Assembly (NCBI RefSeq): GCF_037893015.1
Contig: NC_133666.1
Coordinates: 157,092,498-157,156,497, forward strand
From: Macrotis lagotis
Lineage: Eukaryota; Chordata; Mammalia; Peramelemorphia; Peramelidae
Direction: 5' to 3'
Length of the DNA: 64,000 nucleotides
Positions within the stretch are counted from its first letter, which is position 1; every line of letters begins with the position of its first letter. The notes below the pieces were generated by a model, which searched no databases, was not told the DNA's origin, and worked only from the letters and a program-made list of their open reading frames with translations. Of the stretch, positions 48,651 to 61,479 are shown piece by piece. A program made the position numbers and the translations under genes.

Positions 48651-48705
48651 AGCCTAAAGGGGGGGGGGGGGTCATTACTTGGTTCATTCCTAGATATTCC
48701 CTTCC

Positions 48706-48857
48706 CTTTTTTTTTTTTAGATTTTTCGAAGCAATGAGGTTAAGTGGCTTGCCCAAGGCCACACGGCTAGGTAATTATTATCTGGGGTCAGATTTGAACC
48801 CAGGTACTCCTGACTCCAAGGTCAGTGCTCTATTCACTGCGCCACCTGGCTGCCCCT
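48706..48857 (-). mobile_element. tRNA-derived SINE with 13-bp TSD
   Basis: Flanked by gatattcccttcc at 48693-48705 and 48858-48870, exact. Antisense. Confidence 0.92.
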
Positions 48858-49679
48858 GATATTCCCTTCCTGATGGTTTTATAGGATTGTGTGGAAACTG
48901 GGACAGGGAAAAGATATCTACTGTCATGTGTGACTTAGTAGCTGGTGTTGACTCTGAAAACAAATGAAAGAAGAGTTATAGAGATTAGGCAATCACTATT
49001 GACTCTGAAAATACCAAAGAGTTCATGCAAGTGATCAAAACCATATTTAACTTTGAAAAATAAAACAAAAAACAAATAACTAACATTGGTCATAAGCAAA
49101 AAAACTTTCCTTATTCTGCTGGACAAGGGAAACTAGACTCTTTTGCCAGGGCCTCCTCTGATACTGAGTATGAGCAAATCTCCATACATGAAGTAGTAAC
49201 TACACAGTGAGCTGCAGCCCTGACAATGAGGGGTAAGAGCCACAAAGGGAGGATTCTAATTCATAGCAGGACTTTATGACTAGAAAATGGGTATTGCAGG
49301 TGCCTCTCTGAGCTCAGAGACCACCTAGTGCTGGAGAGATTTTGCTGTGGTACAACCTGAGGGTGAGCAGAAAGGATTGTTGTTATGCCAAACTAAAGAC
49401 ATGACATGCTTATTGGTTGCTTGGAAAACAAAGGGTCTCCTAATAGTAAAAAGGAGGGGGTAGTTTAAATATGGGTATCCTGACATTGGTATTATATGAT
49501 GCACAATCCCTTTGCTGATCCAGAAGAGCTTAGGGGTAATATAAAACTCAAGCTACTGGATTCTTTGAAGCTCTTTTTCCATTTGTGAAGGATAAGGACT
49601 TTCAGCATGGTCCTAAGGATGTATGAGCACATGACTTCCTCTGGATCTTGTGCTTATTCTTAGCTGACTTTAGGCAAAC

Positions 49680-50030
49680 TTATGGGAAATTATGAGAAGA
49701 CCCCTAAGAGAGAGAATGTAGAGAGAGGCAAGAAAGAGGATCCAAGCCTGGAGCCTTGGGGAATACCAAAAGTCAAGGGGTAGAGAATGGATGATAAACT
49801 AACAGAGGTAATTGAGGAGAATTAATCAGACAAGTTGGAGAATCAAGAAAAAACAGTGACACAGGGAGGAAAGTAGAGATGGTTAACGTATCAAATGTTC
49901 ACAGAAGTCAAAGATAAGAACTGAGGCCATTCATTTTGTAAATTAAAAAATTACTAATAGCCTTGTAGACAACATTTCAATTGAATAATGATGTCAGAAA
50001 TCAGATAGCAGGTGTTGAGGAGTGAATGAG
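49680..50030 (-). mobile_element. L2-type LINE fragment (antisense)
   Basis: 'tccaagcctggagccttgg', 'ggaataccaaaagtcaagg' and 'gaggaaagtagagatggtt' fit the antisense L2 RT region. Confidence 0.5.
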
Positions 50031-52059
50031 AAAGTGGAAATAATGAATTAATCTTTTTTTTTGTTTTTATTTTTTTGGAGTTTGTGAAAGGGGTAAAAAA
50101 GGATCAAACTTTAAGAGATAGTAGTACAGTCATTTTTTAAAAATGGAAGCTGCCTGAGAACTTGCTTTTTTATTCTCTTCTCTGGCATAAATTTGGGAAG
50201 GAGCTAAATTCTCTTGGCCATACTTCCTATTGGTTAATTCAAAAGTCATGATTTGTTCCACACCTCCACCCATCCCATCTTCTGCCCATCATTGTTTGGA
50301 GATTTCATTAAGTCAGTTGAGTTCATTTAGTTTATTTAGCTGAAGAAAAACCCTTAATCCAGTTGAAATTGTTTACCAAAAATTATTAGTAAAAATTATA
50401 AAAACTCAGAACCCCCAAATTAGGATGAGTCCCTAACTTTTTTGTACCAAGATGTAGCCTTCTGTCTCAGTTAATTTCTGTGTATCCCTAGCTATCCATT
50501 TGCATTCTTCCTTTCTACCTTCCCACGATGGAATAAATTTAAAGACTTATGTAGTACAAAGCATTCATTATCAGTCATGGATTTTATATGAAGCATAAAC
50601 AGGGTAACAAAGAACTTAAAGAATATAAAGAAAAATAATGCAAAAAAATGTCTATTAATAAACAGGCACAGGAAGAGAGAGTTGAAGAAAGAAAAAAAAA
50701 TCTGTCTGTAGGATTTCTCAGTTCTTAAAGAAATGACTGCACCACTCAAATTCATTCTGACCTCTTTGTTCCAAAAAATGGAGGCCTGCCCAACTTGTTG
50801 CATTTAGTCCCTAAAAGCTTGCTACTCATGGTGAGATTCCCCCAGAGACAAGTTTAATGTAGTGCTGGTACTGATGTTCCTCTCTCCTTACCTTGTGTCT
50901 CCCTCTCCTGAAGCCAAGCTTCCTTTTAGTCTCATTATCTATGTTTTCTGTAGAGTTTAAGAGAGAATAGAAAGTTTTTGGTCACAAGAGAACTTCTCCC
51001 CAGCCCCTACCCCTGTCTTAAAACCATTACAAACCAATTCCTCTATAGCTCAAAGGGAAGGCTGTCATTCTGAACTACGAATTTCATGATTGCTAGCTAG
51101 ATTTCAGACTTTAATCTTCTCATGAGAAAAGAAAACTTAACAGAAATGTCCGAAATTATCTATATAACCAGTTGCATTAGCATCATACAGATATGGGGCA
51201 AAGGAATAGACAGAGCAATGGTTGATGAAGGGGTTACTCTACCTCTATCTTTACCTCTATCTCTATCATCGTATCTATCTCTATGTAGTAGTTACTTATT
51301 ATAGTACTGTGATTATAGGTAATTCCCCTGTTTTAAAATCATCAATTCTCTGGCCCCTGGATGGCAGTATTGTTCTTCAAGTTACTCATTTTAAAGCTGA
51401 AAAGATATTTAAAAAAATAAAGCATTCTAAATTGATAGTGTTACAATTGTATTTTCTGAACTGGCAGGAAAATAGACTGATATAACAGGGCCTTTATTTC
51501 TTTAATACCTATGATCAAACCCTGACTACATGGGTTTTCATTGCTGATCTTTGGAATGCTTAATTTTTGTTGCTGAGCTGCTAACCAGCAAGAAGACCTT
51601 CCAAGTGAATAAGGGGTGGATTTATTTACTATTTCCTTCTCTCGAAATACTTAAAAGTTAAACTAGTTACTATTCCTGCAATTAAAAAAAATCCTAATAG
51701 CTAGAAAATCTGTGTTTGCCCCTGTCATGCTAATAGTAATTTCTTTTTTGCATAGTATCTGAAAATTTTAAAAAGAAACATTTTGGTCTTTGAATTTGGT
51801 TCCCTTGTTCCCTTGGGTTTTTTTTACTTCAATGTTAGATATGTTTTCATTAGAAGAACCTAAAATAGCTGGTTAATACCAAAGATTTACAGGATCAGAA
51901 GAATATTACATCATACAAACAATATTAAAATATATATAATAATAATAACTTATTTTTCATCCATAAATGTGTTATTCATTACATTGATGTAAAGTTGCCA
52001 GTTATGTCATTCACAGATTCACATATTATTTAAATTCTTGATTGTGGTATAAAAATATT
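50031..52059. other. Upstream flank, nothing recognised
   Basis: AT-rich. The 103-codon frame at 50492-50803 (minus) is Phe/Leu-rich low-complexity coding and is not supported as a gene. Confidence 0.4.
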
Positions 52060-52560
52060 CATAGTAGTGCTTTTTGTGGTGGTAAAGAATTGTAAAATAT
52101 CCCCTCAATTGGGGAATGACTGAGCAAGTTGTGGCATATGATTACGCTGACATACTATTGTGCTACAAGAAATGATGAGTGGTTTGATTACTGAAAAACC
52201 TGAGAAGACTTATATGAACTGATGCAAAGTAAAATGAGGAAAAACATAACACTATACATAGTAACAATAATATTATAATGATGATAACTGCTCTAATCAA
52301 TCCACAATAATCCCAAAGGACTCATGATAAAATATATTTTCCTCCAGGAACAGAACTGATGAAGTCTGAATGCAAATTGAAACATAATTTTTTCTTTTTC
52401 TTCCTGTCTGTCTCTTTGCAATATGGGTAATGTGTAAATATTTTGCATGACTTCATAATATATAGGGAAGAATGGGAAGGAGGAAGAAAATATGGAAGTG
52501 AAAAAAATTTGAATGAATTTTTAAAAATAATATTTTTAAATTAAAAAACTAATTTAATCT
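52060..52560 (+). mobile_element. LINE-1 3' end
   Basis: 'caattggggaatgactgag', 'tactattgtgctacaagaa' and 'gaagtctgaatgcaaattg' are L1 3' sequence. It ends in an A-rich region at 52500-52550. Confidence 0.75.
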
Positions 52561-52599
52561 CATAAGTAATTGATTTAGTACCTATTCTGTTTTCTTATA

Positions 52600-53130
52600 C
52601 TGTGCTAGGTAGTATAACTGGTTTCAAATTGCATTCCAAAATGGCTATCCAAATGCACACCTCCACCAAAGGTGCAATAATTTATTTGTCTTCTCCTAGC
52701 TCCTTCCACATATCTAATTTTCCTTAGCTGTCATCTTTGTCAAATCTGTTGTTGTGAGGTTTTGATTTGCATTTCTCTACTTATTAGGTTATTGTTTGAA
52801 GTCCTTTATGAGTTGATAAATATGCTGGGGAACTACTCATTCTTACAAATTTGAATGAATTTTATATATTGAACATGAAATCTTTACTAGAAAACTTTTA
52901 AAAAATTGCTTATTTCTAATCTTTGCAATGTTGAAACTTTGTCAAAAACTAGAAATTATGTATTTTATTTTCTAAGATTCTCTCTATCATTTGTTTAGTC
53001 ATGGACTCTTATCTGGAAGGCAATTTGTTCCTTGTTTTAGTCATAATGTGACCATATCTAAGATCATGTATTCATTTGGAAATAATCTTGGTATATGATG
53101 GAAATTATTGGTCTAAAACTAATTTCTGCA
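52600..53130 (-). mobile_element. LINE-1 ORF2 end (antisense), back to back with the previous L1
   Basis: 'gcattccaaaatggctatc', 'gttttgatttgcatttctc' and 'atggactcttatctggaag' are typical antisense L1 ORF2 C-terminal sequence. It is inverted relative to the copy at 52.06-52.56 kb. Confidence 0.65.
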
Positions 53131-53581
53131 ATACTTCTAGCAGCTTTTGTTACAAAATCTGAGTCATCCTAGTAACTGGGGTCTTTGGGCATGTAAACCA
53201 CTTTGCTATTACTTTGGTGAAGGCTTGCAATATCTGTTCTAGAAACCCAGACCTTCAAAGTTACTCCCAACCCTGATGGAAATGAGTAATAGTCAATAAT
53301 CTGTAAGGTATCCACTCCAACCATGCAAGTGGTAATTAGGCAATTAGTCCTAGAAAGGGTGCTTAACTGTGGATGGCACATGAGCAGAAAGTAGAGTATC
53401 TCAATCAAACTGTAAGGTCTTTTTTTATTGGTTCTAGGACAATGATAACTTTTTGTTTGGCATTTAAAGTTCTTCACAATCTACTTTTCCATTTCTTTAT
53501 ATGCTTAAAATCCCTCCACCATTCCTATCTTTTAGAATTCCTTTTGCTAACATTTGCAAAACTACAAGCACATATATTCTT

Positions 53582-53740
53582 TTTTGTGTTTGTTTTTCTT
53601 TTAGTTTTTTTGCAAGGCAACTGGGGTTAAGTGGCTTGCTCAAGGCCACACAGCTAGGTAATTATTAAGTGTCTGAGGTCAGATTTGAACCCAGGTACTC
53701 CAGGGCCAGTGATTTATTCACTGTGCCACCTAGCCGCCCC
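53582..53740 (-). mobile_element. tRNA-derived SINE with 12-bp TSD
   Basis: Flanked by acatatattctt at 53570-53581 and 53741-53752, exact. Antisense; a short deletion removed part of 'tcctgactccagg'. Confidence 0.92.
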
Positions 53741-53752
53741 ACATATATTCTT

Positions 53753-54703
53753 AATCTTTGATGTATGTCCAATATGTATCCATCACTGACCAGGAGCCTG
53801 TTTTTCTTATCAAGATCTTAGATTTAGCTCTGTGAAGAATTTCACTGTCGTCTAATCTGGCCCTATCATTTTAAGTGATGGAAGTAGCAGATCCAGGATT
53901 TGAATCTATATCAGAGAACCACAACCACAACCACCTTGTTATTCTTTACCTTTCAGCAACAGTGAAGAAATCACCAGTTGCTGTAGTTTCTTGCCTATTC
54001 CTTCATAATTCTTAGTAATGCTTTTTAGATTTCTTGTGGCAGAAGCATTGGTGTTGACATGGTTCTTCATAATTGTGTGGTAGTCATCAGATTTAATGAG
54101 TCTTTGGAAATTCTCTGTTATGTCCTGTTTTCATACCCTAAAAAAGAGCAAAAATATCCCTCATCAAGCTGTGTCAGTAGCCATTGACATAGAGGAGAAT
54201 CACAAAGTTCTAATTCTTCTTCCTCTGATCCTCTTAAGTATAAAGTTCTCATCTCTTCAGGAGCATCCCTATGTCTGCTATTCTTCCTGTTTCTCTATGT
54301 CTCACATTCTTTTTTTCTATGTAACTCATTAGGATTCTCTTGTTTCTTCAGATTATTTTTCTTCATTTTTACACAAATTCTTCTTCTTTTAAAAAAACAA
54401 AACTATATTCTCCCATTCTTCTATTACCAAAAATGGGATATATTTGTACCTTTACCCTGCTAAAAAAATGGTTTATTGAGAAATAGTAGAGATCAGTGTT
54501 CTTATTGTTTATGCTCTTTTATGAATAAAAGGGGGTGTTTTTTTTACAAGAATGAATTCTTGATTATATGGCATTTGTCCCTTTTACCTAGCCCTTTGCT
54601 TATTTATGAAAAAAATCTTTTCCTATTTCAGAAAACTTCAATCCTCTTTTCTTATTGAATTTAATGTTTCTACTTAGTTTCTGTAAGATTGAATAAAAAC
54701 TAC

Positions 54704-54746
<43 letters not shown>

Positions 54747-55229
54747 TCAAAAATTTTTTTGAAACAGTCTTATCTTTGGTCATTTCTTTCTAAGCTAAAG
54801 GGACCTATAAAATTGTAAATTCAACCTTTGCCCTGTTGACTGGTGTAATGATGAAAACAAGGATTAAATGTGGTTGAAATAGAAATTATCCTCTAGGTTA
54901 GAGTTAAAGAAAATTGGTGGGGGAACTTTGCAGTACTACTATTTCTACATGATTCAGTTTGTAGTGTCTAATTGAAGTAGGCATATAAGAGCCCTGGGAT
55001 CTGTATTTAGTTTCCTTATTTTATCTTTGAATCTTGGGCAGACTTACACTACTAATGGAACTTTCAGTTGTGATCCTGAGAGAGTTGTTACTTTCCACCA
55101 ATAATGAGTTGGAAAATTGACACTACTGAATACAATGAATATTAGGTGTGAGATAAGTCTTGGTCAAATAAAACAGGCATACTTGATATTATGTTTAAAG
55201 ATACATATATATATATATGTCTTATTTGA

Positions 55230-55265
<36 letters not shown>

Positions 55266-56184
55266 TATGTTGAAATTAATGGAAATTCAGAGCTTTCCAC
55301 AACTTCAAATGTCTTTTGAAAGATGGAGACTGATTCTTGCTTTCATTTTTAACTATTACCATAGAATATATTTTATTTAATATCACATTGCAGGACACAC
55401 TTTCCAATCACGCACCATAGATCAAATAGTAAAAAAATTATAGCAGTGTAAAATAACTCAAAGGAAAATAAATAGCAGCAGAATTATTCTTAGTTTTTCT
55501 CCATAAATAAAATGAGTGGAAACTTCTACAAGTCATAGTGTAACCAGTTCTAAGGAAATTCATATAGGAAAGGAAAAACTAAGCCTGTTTTGCTGGGAGT
55601 AGGTGTAAGCTGTTGGGGTTGATTAAAGATCTCTGTTTATTGTAGACTCACTCAGATAACCCCTTGACCAGGTGCTTGTTTTACTTAAAGTTCACTTTGT
55701 TCCACTGGTTCTCATGTCTGTACTATGTATTATGAGGAATGGCAATAGTTATGGGGCTTTTTTCTGCTACTGGCTTCAGCTGAACTGTGTACTCTTCCCC
55801 TTAGAAGGATGAGTGGGTCGTGCAATGCTCTTTTAATTTACAGTATTGAGGTTTTTCCTTTATGTTTGTTACAACTAATTTAGAAAGGCAAAATTTAAAA
55901 AAATAACCTGTTATTGGAACATTCTTCAGTCAAAGGACTCTTGCCTAGTTCCCTTAGTCTTTAACTGATGGACTGGGACTTTCTCTCTCTCTAGAAGGAG
56001 ATTACATGCTTAGGGTGACAGGCTCTTTGTTGCTCCCCACCCATTCCCAAAGTTCAGTTTATTTTAATTTTTACCATGCTTTTTCTCCTAAGAGAAAACA
56101 AAAGGTTTTAGAAAATTAGAACATAATTCTTAATCAATGTATGTCTCCTGTTAGATAGTAGGCTTAGATCAAGGGCACAACCCT
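53753..56184. other. Upstream flank, mostly unrecognised
   Basis: Two microsatellites (54705-54745, 55202-55268). No exon or named repeat is supported. Confidence 0.4.
54705..54745. repeat. (TG)n microsatellite
   Basis: About 20 TG units with one change. Other simple tracts: (CA)n 21325-21370, (GGT)n 37192-37213, (AT)n 55202-55268, (CA)n(TA)n(TG)n 56486-56585, (TG)n 43098-43112. Confidence 0.9.
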
Positions 56185-56485
56185 GAATCTGCATCTTGGC
56201 AATAGATGGAGCAACAGCCTTGTAGTCAGGAGGACCTGAGTTCAAATTTGATCCTTATACTTATTAGCTGTGTGACCTTATTGCCTCACACCCAGGACCA
56301 TCTACAATTGTCTTAATTCATGTCTGGTCATTGGACCCAGATGGCTCCGGAGGAGAAAGTGAGGCTGGTGGCTTAGCCCAGCGTCCTGTCACTGCAATCC
56401 AATTCACTTGCTTGTCATGGCATCATTTTCCTGATATCATGGTCCTCTTAGAGAATGAAGGACAAACATCATCATACAATGTAAC
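56185..56485 (+). mobile_element. Composite SINE ending in a CA/TA microsatellite
   Basis: 'tagatggagcaacagcctt', 'gtcaggaggacctgagttc', 'cagatggctccggaggaga', 'gaatgaaggacaaacatca'. The tail runs into (CA)n(TA)n(TG)n at 56486-56585. Confidence 0.85.
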
Positions 56486-56519
<34 letters not shown>

Positions 56520-56585
56520 CATAATATATATATGTGTGTGTGTATGTATGTAGTCATGTACATGCTTTGTGTGTATGTGTGTGTT

Positions 56586-57897
56586 TACTGCTGAGCACAC
56601 ACCAGGGAAGGAAGGTAGTGTCTCAAAGGGAAAGAGGAGTGTGTCCTAACCTCCCTAGTTGAGCAATCCACTTCACTCCCTCCTAGGACTCTTTCTGACC
56701 TACTGACTCCACCTCTACCAGGTGTAGTAGAGTTTTCAATTGCTTGTAAGACATGGGTTAATTGTGAATAAACTGCTAGTCTGGGTTACCCAGGTTGCTT
56801 CTTAGGACTGGCTTCTCCCCAGGCTGGTTGGTGGTAAATATAGTTTCTGGGCCTCCAGTAGTTCTTTTGACATTTCAAAACTGACATGTCCTTAGGAGTT
56901 TCATCTCCTACACTTAGTTACCTCAGACCCAAACACCATGTAAGCAAAATCATGGAGCAGCCCAGGTGGTGAGATAAGTACAGGAGGTCCATGGCAATTC
57001 TTGCCTTACTGGTCCCTAGGAAAGAGTTGCCAGATTTTTTGATATATGAAAATAATGCTTTCAGGCTAAAAATCTGCATTTTGAACCATTTTGAACTAGA
57101 TTTCCTGGTCATTAAGGCCCCTAACTCCATTGCAGATGTCTTTTTAGCATAGTGCTAGAAGCTTATGTAACTCCCAGTTTATTTTTCAGTCACAGAATTA
57201 TACCTTGTTATTGTCCTTATAGAAGTTATTCTTTCAGAAAATTGCAGGTACTCTGGGGTTCATGGTCCCATAGTTTCTCAACTATAAAACTACTTTTTCC
57301 ATGCAAATGAATGGCAAAGAGGAAGGAAATGGAACAGAACTAAGCACGGGGGACAAGGTCATTATCTTCTCTCTGGTTATCTGTATTTCTGGTTTTTCAT
57401 ATTTATTTGCACCAGCAAAATTTTTCAAGCTTTGAGCACATACCAAATAATATTTGCTTCCACTGATGACATATACACACTCTTAGTTGTGCTTTCATGT
57501 GCACAAGATATGACTAGGAAGTCTAACCAATTTGATGAACACAAAGGATATATTTTTTGATTACATTTCTTTGATGGTACAGAAATTCCTACTGATAATA
57601 TCACCTTAATGAGGTGTGGAGCAGCTCTTGGCCAGAGTTCTTATTGACCTATTCACAGCTCACTGAGGGTGTCTTCTTTGACTGAATAGTGGTATTCAGG
57701 ACTGATTTGATTTTTTGTCCAGATGCTATAAAATTGAGATTCATTTTGACATTTTTAAAAAGACACAACTGGAAAGAAATTAGCTGTCTTAGACCCAAGG
57801 TGGGGAGTGAAGTCTTTGTTCCTAGAGAAGGAGAAGAAATATTCCTGGGAGGAGGTGGCAGGACCTCTCAGCAGGTAGATACATAGCTTAAAAGATG
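56586..57897. other. Upstream flank, nothing recognised
   Basis: Moderate GC, several short chance frames, no repeat that I can name. Confidence 0.4.
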
Positions 57898-58095
57898 GTA
57901 TTGTTGTTGTTGTTTGTCCTTCATTCTCAAAGAGGACCATGACTTCAGGAAGGTGACGGCTTGATAAGTGAATTGGATTTAGCTGAGGGACAGTTTTGCA
58001 CTGTCACTAGTCTCATTTTCTCCTCTGGAACTATCTGGGTGGTCAGGTATGGATCAGGAGATTGGAGATGACCCTGGATGCAGTGTGAGACCCTG
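57898..58095 (-). mobile_element. Composite SINE, tail module (antisense)
   Basis: (GTT)n, then 'tttgtccttcattctcaaa', 'gaggaccatgacttcagga', 'tctcattttctcctctgga'. The tRNA-like head is missing. Confidence 0.8.
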
Positions 58096-58589
58096 ACCTT
58101 TTAAAGCTAAGATCTTTAACAAGTCTCAGTTTGACTAAAGCAATGCAACTTCTATTCACAGAGGTTGTTTTTATCCTTTCTTCCTGAAGAGATGGTATTG
58201 GTGGAGTATTGGAACTTTAGGATCCAGATTTCTGGAAGAGTTGTGAGAATCCCTGGACCAAGCTTACTTGAGAGTAGATGAACCACCTCTTAAGCAATTT
58301 AAATGGAAGAGGTAGCAATAAAAATGATGAATGAATGACTGAGTGAATTAAAACAAATTATCAGGCACTTATTAACTTTGTGTAGATAAGATCTGGAGAT
58401 AGAATTAGAAAAGCAAAGCTATACCTTATCCTAACAGATCTGAATTTAAAAAGATGGATGAGAGTCATCTACCAGAACCTATATGACCATACCACATATT
58501 CATTTAATACTTTTTAAAAATAAATTACACAAATCAGTCAGATTTTTAAAATAATTTTCCCACAATTACTTGTGAAAAAGATTTTTTTT

Positions 58590-58770
58590 AATCCAGCAGC
58601 AAGAGATAAAAGAGGATTTCCATTTAAAATAACTGTAAACAATATAAAATTCTTGGAAGTCTAAGATAAATGCAGTAACTAAATGATCTCTATTAAGAAA
58701 CACTTTTCCCACAAATAAAATGAACAACTGGAATTGTGACCAATATTGTTCTAGTACTTCTTTTTACCTT
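58590..58770 (+). mobile_element. LINE-1 ORF2 fragment
   Basis: 'cagcagcaagagataaaag', 'aacaatataaaattcttgg' and 'acaactggaattgtgacca' match the L1 ORF2 segment before the C-terminal domain. Confidence 0.6.
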
Positions 58771-58884
58771 TGGACTGCAACCTGAAACTATGCATGGCTA
58801 AAGTAACAGAATTTTGAACCAAGTATCAGCAAATGGTCTCTGAACAGTGGACAGAACATTGGAGGCATTGTTACTGATAAAATC

Positions 58885-59120
58885 ACTTTCAAGACCTGCT
58901 GCTGCTGCTGCTTACCTGTGCTTTATTCTCACCCGAAGACAGACCTTTCCTACTTAACTTCTAAGTTATCCTAGGTTGGAAAATTGTTTCCACTCTATCC
59001 TTTTGTTGTTCCTGCTGCTCCAGAATTCATTTTGAGGCATTTTTGTAAAGGTGTTTGAAGGAAAATTTGGGAAAGTTCAAGTCCTTGTCTTTATTCTGTC
59101 ATCTTGGCTCTGTCCCCCAG
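58885..59120 (-). mobile_element. LINE-1 5'UTR fragment (antisense)
   Basis: 'agacagacctttcctactt', 'ggaaaattgtttccactct' and 'gtcatcttggctctgtccc' correspond to the L1 5'UTR at 27.5-28.3 kb. A short (CTG)n stretch lies at its left edge. Confidence 0.6.
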
Positions 59121-59329
59121 TCATACTTCTTAGTATTCATTAAAATGAAAATATGTTTTTGATCAATTTCTTTTACTTTATCCTTGACTATTTGTCACCT
59201 TAATGGAGAAGGAGGAACTAAGGCAACATAACTAGCTCTAAAAATTAACTATAACTTTAGCCCTTTTATCCCCAAAGAGAGCTCCAGAAAGCTCTTCCAC
59301 TTCTTTTTTTTGGGGGGGGGAGAAGTAAG

Positions 59330-60245
59330 AGCAGAATATTTAATTTCATTTTTCCAATTACATGTTATGATAGTTTTCCAACATTCATCTACTTGCTTAT
59401 GCATATTTTTAAATTACATAATTTCCTTTCACCCTCCCTCCCTACCCCCCAGCAGTGATACACATTTGTGTTTAACATGTCAACAGATAAGTCATTTTCT
59501 GTATGAAGAATTAGGATTAAGGGAAAAGGATAGGAGATAGGAAAGAAAAACATAAGAGAAATTTCTAAAAAGTAAATGTAAAGTTTATTCAGAGTCTGTA
59601 GGAATTTTATTTTTGGTTTAGTTTAGTCTTGTTTTTCTTCCTCTAGATGTGGATAACATTATCCATAGGCTATCTAATACAGCTGTCCTAGCTCTCTGAA
59701 CTGCTGAGAGTAGCTGCTTCCATCATGGTTGATCATCTCACAGTGTTGTTGTTAATGTAATGTTGTCTTGGGTCTTCTCCCTTCACTCAGCATCAGTTCC
59801 TGTGCATGCTTTTCTAGAGATTTATCATTCATGGTTTCTTATAGAACAATAGTATTCCATAACATTCATATACCAAAACTTGTTCAGCCATTCCCCATTG
59901 TTAATGAGGTTGACTCATACTTTGCCAGAGATAAATCTATTTGAGAGGCTCTCTAAGTGTGGGAGAGAAGAGATATTAGACTGACTATCAACCTGAAGGT
60001 CTACAGAGCCTTTGTGCTTACCTCATTAATTCAAGCTAAACTGCCAAGCATTCAAACATTACTATTCCAATTCTTTGTTACTACAAAGAGCTACTATGAA
60101 TATTTTGGAATATGTGGTACTTTTCCCATTTTTTATTTCCTCTGGATATAGACTTAGTATTGGTAATGGTGGGTCAAAGGGCATGATCAATTTTTATTGC
60201 TTTTTGGACATAGTTTCATATTGCTCTCCAGAAGAGGAGAATATT
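59330..60245 (-). mobile_element. LINE-1 3' part (antisense), interrupted
   Basis: L1 3'UTR and ORF2 end on the minus strand ('gctgtcctagctctctgaa', 'agaacaatagtattccata', 'agctactatgaatattttg'). It is broken at about 59897-60066 by a fragment of another retrotransposon. The L1 resumes at once with 'attccaattctttgttact'. Confidence 0.75.
59897..60066 (+). mobile_element. RTE-like LINE fragment, copy A
   Basis: Translates in part as WERRDIRLTINLKVYRAF, then VLTSLIQAKLPSIQTL, resembling the C-terminal region of non-LTR retrotransposon reverse transcriptases found widely in vertebrates. Between VLTSLI and QAKLPS a central segment that I expect in full elements is missing. It is inserted in an L1. 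Copy B (61480-62045) is in the opposite orientation and has the same junction. Confidence 0.7.
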
Positions 60246-60379
60246 CAAAAGTTAGGTTGCTTTTTACTACTCTTTTCTTCCTCCCTCTCTCCCTTACATC
60301 CTTCCTTCTACATGTAATTAGAGGGGAAATTATCATTTTAAAAAAGTTATACTCTTTGTGTCCCCCCCCCATCCATATA

Positions 60380-61300
60380 GAACATTAGGTAGTCTCTGTC
60401 ACTGGTGGCTGGGCACAGGTGAATCCTATGCAGAACTCCATCTCTCCTGATTCCTGTCTTCCTCATAGTCATCACTGCTGTATTTTTCTCTCATCTGCTT
60501 TGGAGGTTCCTGATAGTCCTCTGGATTCTGCCTGTCGCTGTCATTTTCCTTATTGTCCTTACAGTAGCAACAGTATGCAATGACACCAATGAAGATGAGG
60601 GCAGCAACCACGCCTCCTGCAAGCCCAGCATACAGGGCAATATTCATTGAGGGAGGTCTGACAGCAACAGTGATATTTCAGAACTCAATCCCAATGTCAT
60701 TTTTGGAGGTGCAGATATAATATCCAGAAGTAGAATCAGAAATTATTTTTTCAGAAGCAGTATCATTCCTGTGACTGGTAATGGAAATGGTTGTTCCATG
60801 TGTTGGATATCAAAGCCTTTCTAACTGTACTTGGGGGCTGGGGATCCTTCTTTGGACTTGCATTTTATCTGGTTGTTGTTCCCATCTATTGTTTCCTCCT
60901 CAATGCTGTAGTCTGGTTTAGAGGGGATCACGAGAACAAGGGGCTCCATCCTTGCTTGTTGATGATCAATTAAGTCATCATGGAGGATCACTAAACATTC
61001 ACAGGTCCCATTGTCACCCATATTCAGCTGACTGATGATGATGGAGGCATCATTTCCCAGATTGTTAGCAGACATGTTGATTTGGTCTATATAATTTTTT
61101 CCAGTGACGGGCTGGTTTGAGTCCAAGGACCTTATAAATACCTGTTCTGGAGGGTTTGATAGAGGCTTATCCCACTGGGCGACTGCACCTCTTTTGATAA
61201 ATTTTGTCTCATAGAAACATGGGAATGTGACATTGCTTGTAGGACCCTCATGGGTATTAACATAGATGGCATAAGCTGTTCCTCAGACTGCTAGAGTGAG
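60380..61300 (-). pseudogene. GPA33: GPA33 retrocopy (intronless, degenerate)
   Basis: On the minus strand this is an intronless copy of GPA33 (A33 antigen), a single-pass Ig-superfamily protein of intestinal epithelium. In order: the end of a signal-like segment and the V-type Ig domain (VTFPCFYET about 61240, AQWDKPL, GKNYIDQINMS, DASIIISQLNMGDNGTCEC), the start of the C2-type Ig domain (PSKPDYSIEEETIDGNN, SKEGSPAPKYS), STSGYYICTS, then MNIALYAGLAGGVVAALIF, the membrane span, and an acidic tail (EDYQEPPKQMREKYSSDDYEE). Lesions: TAG at 60823-60821 where Trp is expected, a frame change between about 60820 and 60690, TGA at 60680-60678 where Cys is expected, and a probable stop near the signal peptide. 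Both Ig domains and the TM are contiguous without introns. No poly(A) tract is visible at the 3' side. CXADR is a relative, but the motifs fit GPA33 better. Confidence 0.85.
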
Positions 61301-61479
61301 AGAAAATTATAGATTTTTATTCATGAATCCTGCAAGATATAGATACCTCACTTAGCATGAAGCATTGCTCTTCCAGTTTCTAAAGAAAACTCCCCTGAAT
61401 CTTCATTTGTTCTAACTAGCCTTGCAACTTTCTCATGCCAAAAAATTTTGTCTAAATACAAAGATAGAGGTGTGCTAGT

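Noticed and set aside
60426..60647. TM-plus-tail frame as a separate small membrane protein gene
   Set aside because: It is the last part of the GPA33 copy; upstream Ig parts are in line but broken.
60380..61300. CXADR or another CTX-family member
   Set aside because: The motifs around the Ig domains, TM and acidic tail match GPA33 better.
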